DNA from: Mesobacillus selenatarsenatis SF-1
GTDB lineage: Bacteria > Bacillota > Bacilli > Bacillales > Cytobacillaceae
DNA: 64,000 nt
Assembly (NCBI RefSeq): GCF_000813125.1
Contig: NZ_BASE01000072.1
Coordinates: forward strand, 1 to 64,000
Direction: 5' to 3'
Positions 61,741 to 64,000 of the stretch are shown piece by piece. The notes under the pieces were generated by a model. That model was not told the DNA's origin. It was given only the letters and a program-made list of their open reading frames with translations, and did not search any database. Every line of letters begins with the position of its first letter. The first letter of the stretch is position 1. Position numbers and translations under genes: made by a program.

Positions 61741-63297
61741 ATGAATCTTTCATCACAGCTTCATCACACTGCCTCAATGCTGGGCGATAAGCCGGCATAT
61801 TTTTTCATGGACAAAGCAAGTACATATGCAGAGCTAGATGCTACTGTAACGAAGTTTGCTTCTGGACTTGAGAAACTAGGGGTAAAAAAAGGCGATCATA
61901 TCGCATTGTTGCTAGGAAACTCTCCACATTTTGTCATCGGTTTGTACGGAGCGCTTAGACTTGGTGCAACAGTCATTCCCATCAATCCAATTTACACAGC
62001 AGATGAAATCGGCTATATCTTGAATAATGGCGATGTAAAGCTTGTCGTCGGGCTGGATTTAATGCTGCCTCTCGCAGAAAAAATGCATAAGCATCTGCCA
62101 AAGGTCGAACACTTCGTTATCGCGGAGACAGGCCAGAGCCAGATGACTGAAGAGGAAATGTCCAAGCTTTCTTTAGGCTCAAAATTGAAACCGTTTACAC
62201 ATGTCGTTGGTTCCGGAGATCTTGATTTCAAGGGACCTGAGCTGAACGATGATGATGTAGCGATCATTCTTTATACGTCTGGAACAACAGGCAAGCCTAA
62301 AGGGGCCATGCTTACACACAAAAATCTTTATAGCAACGCCAAAGATGTAAGCGATTACCTTAAGATGAACGAAGATGATAAGGTGATCACTGCCTTGCCG
62401 ATGTTCCATGTCTTCTGTTTGACAGTTGCCCTTAATGCGCCATTGATGAATGGCGGAACACTGTTGATTGTTCCTAGATTCAGCCCGGCGGAAGTGTTCA
62501 GGATTGCACGGGAATACGAGGCTACTGTATTTGCTGGAGTACCAACAATGTATAATTTCCTTTTCCAGTATCCAGAAGGAAATCCGGATGACCTTAAATC
62601 ACTTCGACTTTGTATTTCTGGCGGTGCTTCACTTCCAGTTGCGCTTCTTCAAAATTTCGAGCGTAAATTCAATGTAATGGTTTCAGAAGGATACGGTTTG
62701 TCGGAAGCTTCACCAGTCACATGCTTCAATCCGCTTGACCGTCCACGCAAGGCTGGTTCAATTGGGCCTTCAATCGTGAATGTTGAGAACAAGGTTGTCA
62801 ATGAATTGGGAGATGAAGTAGCTCCTGGAGAAGTTGGCGAATTGATCGTCCGCGGTCCGAATGTTATGGCAGGCTATTATAAGATGCCAGAAGAAACAGC
62901 TGCCACAATCAAGGATGGCTGGTTGTATACAGGAGATCTCGCTCGCATGGACGAAGAAGGCTATTTTTACATTGTTGACCGTAAGAAAGATATGATTATT
63001 GTGGGAGGATATAATGTATATCCTCGTGAGGTAGAGGAAGCTTTATATAACCATTCTGATATTGTCGAGGTAGCAGTTCTTGGGGTTCCAGATCCAAATC
63101 TCGGTGAAGCAGTAAGATGTTATGTAGTCAGCAAAAATCCTGAACTGACCGAAGAGCAGCTGCTCGAGTATTGCCGCGAACACCTGGCGAAATACAAGGT
63201 GCCAAGCGCGATCGAGTTCCTCGAAGAACTTCCGAAAAACACAACCGGAAAGATTTTAAGAAGAGCGCTGAAAAATCAGGTTTTACAAGGACAATAA
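61741..63297 (+). CDS. lcfB: Long-chain fatty-acid-CoA ligase LcfB
   Basis: A 518-residue AMP-forming acyl-CoA synthetase. The P-loop [16 protein letters not shown], the [10 protein letters not shown] motif, [15 protein letters not shown] and [21 protein letters not shown] define the family. The C-terminal catalytic Lys is in [14 protein letters not shown] 61741 follows AAGGGAGTT; the long upstream open frame is not coding. It precedes an enoyl-CoA hydratase, so both may serve beta-oxidation. The position after lplJ matches B. subtilis yhfL. Confidence 0.93.
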   Translation: MNLSSQLHHTASMLGDKPAYFFMDKASTYAELDATVTKFASGLEKLGVKKGDHIALLLGNSPHFVIGLYGALRLGATVIPINPIYTADEIGYILNNGDVKLVVGLDLMLPLAEKMHKHLPKVEHFVIAETGQSQMTEEEMSKLSLGSKLKPFTHVVGSGDLDFKGPELNDDDVAIILYTSGTTGKPKGAMLTHKNLYSNAKDVSDYLKMNEDDKVITALPMFHVFCLTVALNAPLMNGGTLLIVPRFSPAEVFRIAREYEATVFAGVPTMYNFLFQYPEGNPDDLKSLRLCISGGASLPVALLQNFERKFNVMVSEGYGLSEASPVTCFNPLDRPRKAGSIGPSIVNVENKVVNELGDEVAPGEVGELIVRGPNVMAGYYKMPEETAATIKDGWLYTGDLARMDEEGYFYIVDRKKDMIIVGGYNVYPREVEEALYNHSDIVEVAVLGVPDPNLGEAVRCYVVSKNPELTEEQLLEYCREHLAKYKVPSAIEFLEELPKNTTGKILRRALKNQVLQGQ

Positions 63298-63309
63298 TCC
63301 TAATGATGA

Positions 63310-63341
63310 GAGGCAGGCGCCCATGCCTGCCTCTTTTTTCG
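63310..63341 (+). terminator. Terminator after lcfB
   Basis: GAGGCAGGC pairs perfectly with GCCTGCCTC around GCCCAT, followed by six T residues. Confidence 0.9.
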
Positions 63342-63416
63342 CTCTATTAGCGCTTAAGCTTTTCAAATTGAGAAGGAATTTCGTCTTTTTAACTAGAATG
63401 TCAATTGGAGAAGGAG

Positions 63417-64000
63417 ATGATCAGTTTGGGAAACATCGATTTTCAATTAGAGGGACATACGGCAATTGTCACGCTGAATCGTCCGGATGCATTTAACGCT
63501 TTTAACTATGAAACACTCGGAGAATTACAGCAAATTATTGAAAAAATCAGATCGAACCGTGAAGCCAGAGTCGTCATTTTTACTGGAGCTGGTGAAAAGG
63601 CATTCAGTGTTGGAGCTGATTTAAAGGAGCGCCGTACTTTGTCTGATGAGGACGTAAAGCGGAACATTTATAAAATCGGCGAGGTCTTCACGATGGTTGA
63701 CCAGCTTCCTCAGCCGACGATTGCCGCCATCAATGGATTTGCCTTCGGTGGCGGAATGGAGCTGGCCCTTGCCTGCGATTTCCGTGTTGCCGCTGCAGGA
63801 ACACAGATGGGATTGACAGAAACAAGCCTGGCGATTATCCCGGGAGCAGGTGGCACACAGCGGCTGCCAAGATTGATCGGGCAAGCAAAAGCACTTGAGC
63901 TGATTTTGACCGCACGCCGGCTGAAAGCTGAGGAAGCGCTTGAATATGGCCTCGTCACTGCTGTCGTTAAAAAAGAAAGCTTGCTTGATGAATGTATGAA
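63417..64000 (+). CDS. Enoyl-CoA hydratase/isomerase, cut by the window end
   Basis: The first 195 residues or so of a crotonase-family protein that normally has about 260; the 3' end lies beyond the window. GAGEKAFSVGADLKERR, NGFAFGGGMELALACDFR (oxyanion hole) and LAIIPGAGGTQRLPRLIG are intact, including the acid in the ELALACD region. The start could be ATG 63417 or TTG 63426; AAGGAG suits the TTG better. It follows lcfB after a terminator and is probably a beta-oxidation enzyme. Confidence 0.88.
   Translation, partial: MISLGNIDFQLEGHTAIVTLNRPDAFNAFNYETLGELQQIIEKIRSNREARVVIFTGAGEKAFSVGADLKERRTLSDEDVKRNIYKIGEVFTMVDQLPQPTIAAINGFAFGGGMELALACDFRVAAAGTQMGLTETSLAIIPGAGGTQRLPRLIGQAKALELILTARRLKAEEALEYGLVTAVVKKESLLDECM

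Overview
The window looks like a chromosomal segment of a low-GC, endospore-forming Bacillaceae. I infer a Bacillus/Mesobacillus/Cytobacillus-type genome; the species cannot be named from the sequence alone. The signs are strong AGGAGG ribosome-binding sites, an alpha/beta-type SASP gene, several sporulation genes (yhaL, yhaX, yheC/yheD family, YjcZ-type micro-proteins), and a gene order close to the yhe-yha-hem-yhf part of the Bacillus subtilis chromosome. There are no rRNA genes, canonical tRNA genes, CRISPR arrays or intact mobile elements.

Layout. 0-5 kb: a class A penicillin-binding protein with a repetitive acidic tail, an HPr-like protein and an MFS exporter. 4.8-6.0 kb: a sigY-yxlC-yxlD ECF sigma module behind a sigma-Y-like promoter. 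6.1-10.3 kb: a leader-peptide attenuator followed by the heterodimeric multidrug exporter bmrC-bmrD. 10.5-16.2 kb: fumC, a SASP gene with a long structured leader behind a sigma-G promoter, a transposase relic, msmX-yxkF and a CstR-like repressor. 16.2-22.5 kb: yheE, four tandem YheC/YheD-type ATP-grasp genes and yheA. 22.8-36.2 kb: yhaX, hemZ, yhaR, the ABC transporter yhaQP, a peptidase E, the DNA-repair pair yhaO-yhaN, the exoribonuclease yhaM and yhaL. 36.3-46.1 kb: prsA, three YjcZ-type micro-genes, hpr/scoC, yhaH, trpP with a TRAP-type site, serC, hit and ecsABC. 46.1-52.2 kb: an M20 amidohydrolase with a permease, a liaFSR-like system and hmoB. 52.4-59.1 kb: the late haem genes hemE-hemH-hemY, then the TetR regulator yhgD and its target yhgE. 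59.5-64 kb: yhfH, yhfI, lplJ, lcfB and a truncated enoyl-CoA hydratase.

How the genes work together. Envelope stress and export recur (PBP, BmrCD, LiaFSR, EcsAB, PrsA, YhgE). Haem is made (HemZ, HemE, HemH, HemY) and broken down (HmoB). A fatty-acid/lipoate group (LcfB, two enoyl-CoA hydratases, LplJ) and a spore group are also present. Many intergenic gaps carry copies of one imperfect palindromic element of about 120 bp, all in the same orientation.

Most notable non-coding signals: (1) two tandem tRNA-like folds in the 5' leader of the sigma-G-type SASP gene; (2) a complete ribosome-mediated attenuator before bmrCD; (3) a degenerate tandem repeat of about 130 bp with two alignable 14-codon mini-ORFs and a terminator between hit and ecsA; (4) a 21-bp phased TTCCGCGAA array; (5) matched TGACCA-N11-TGGTCA operators at yhgD and yhgE.
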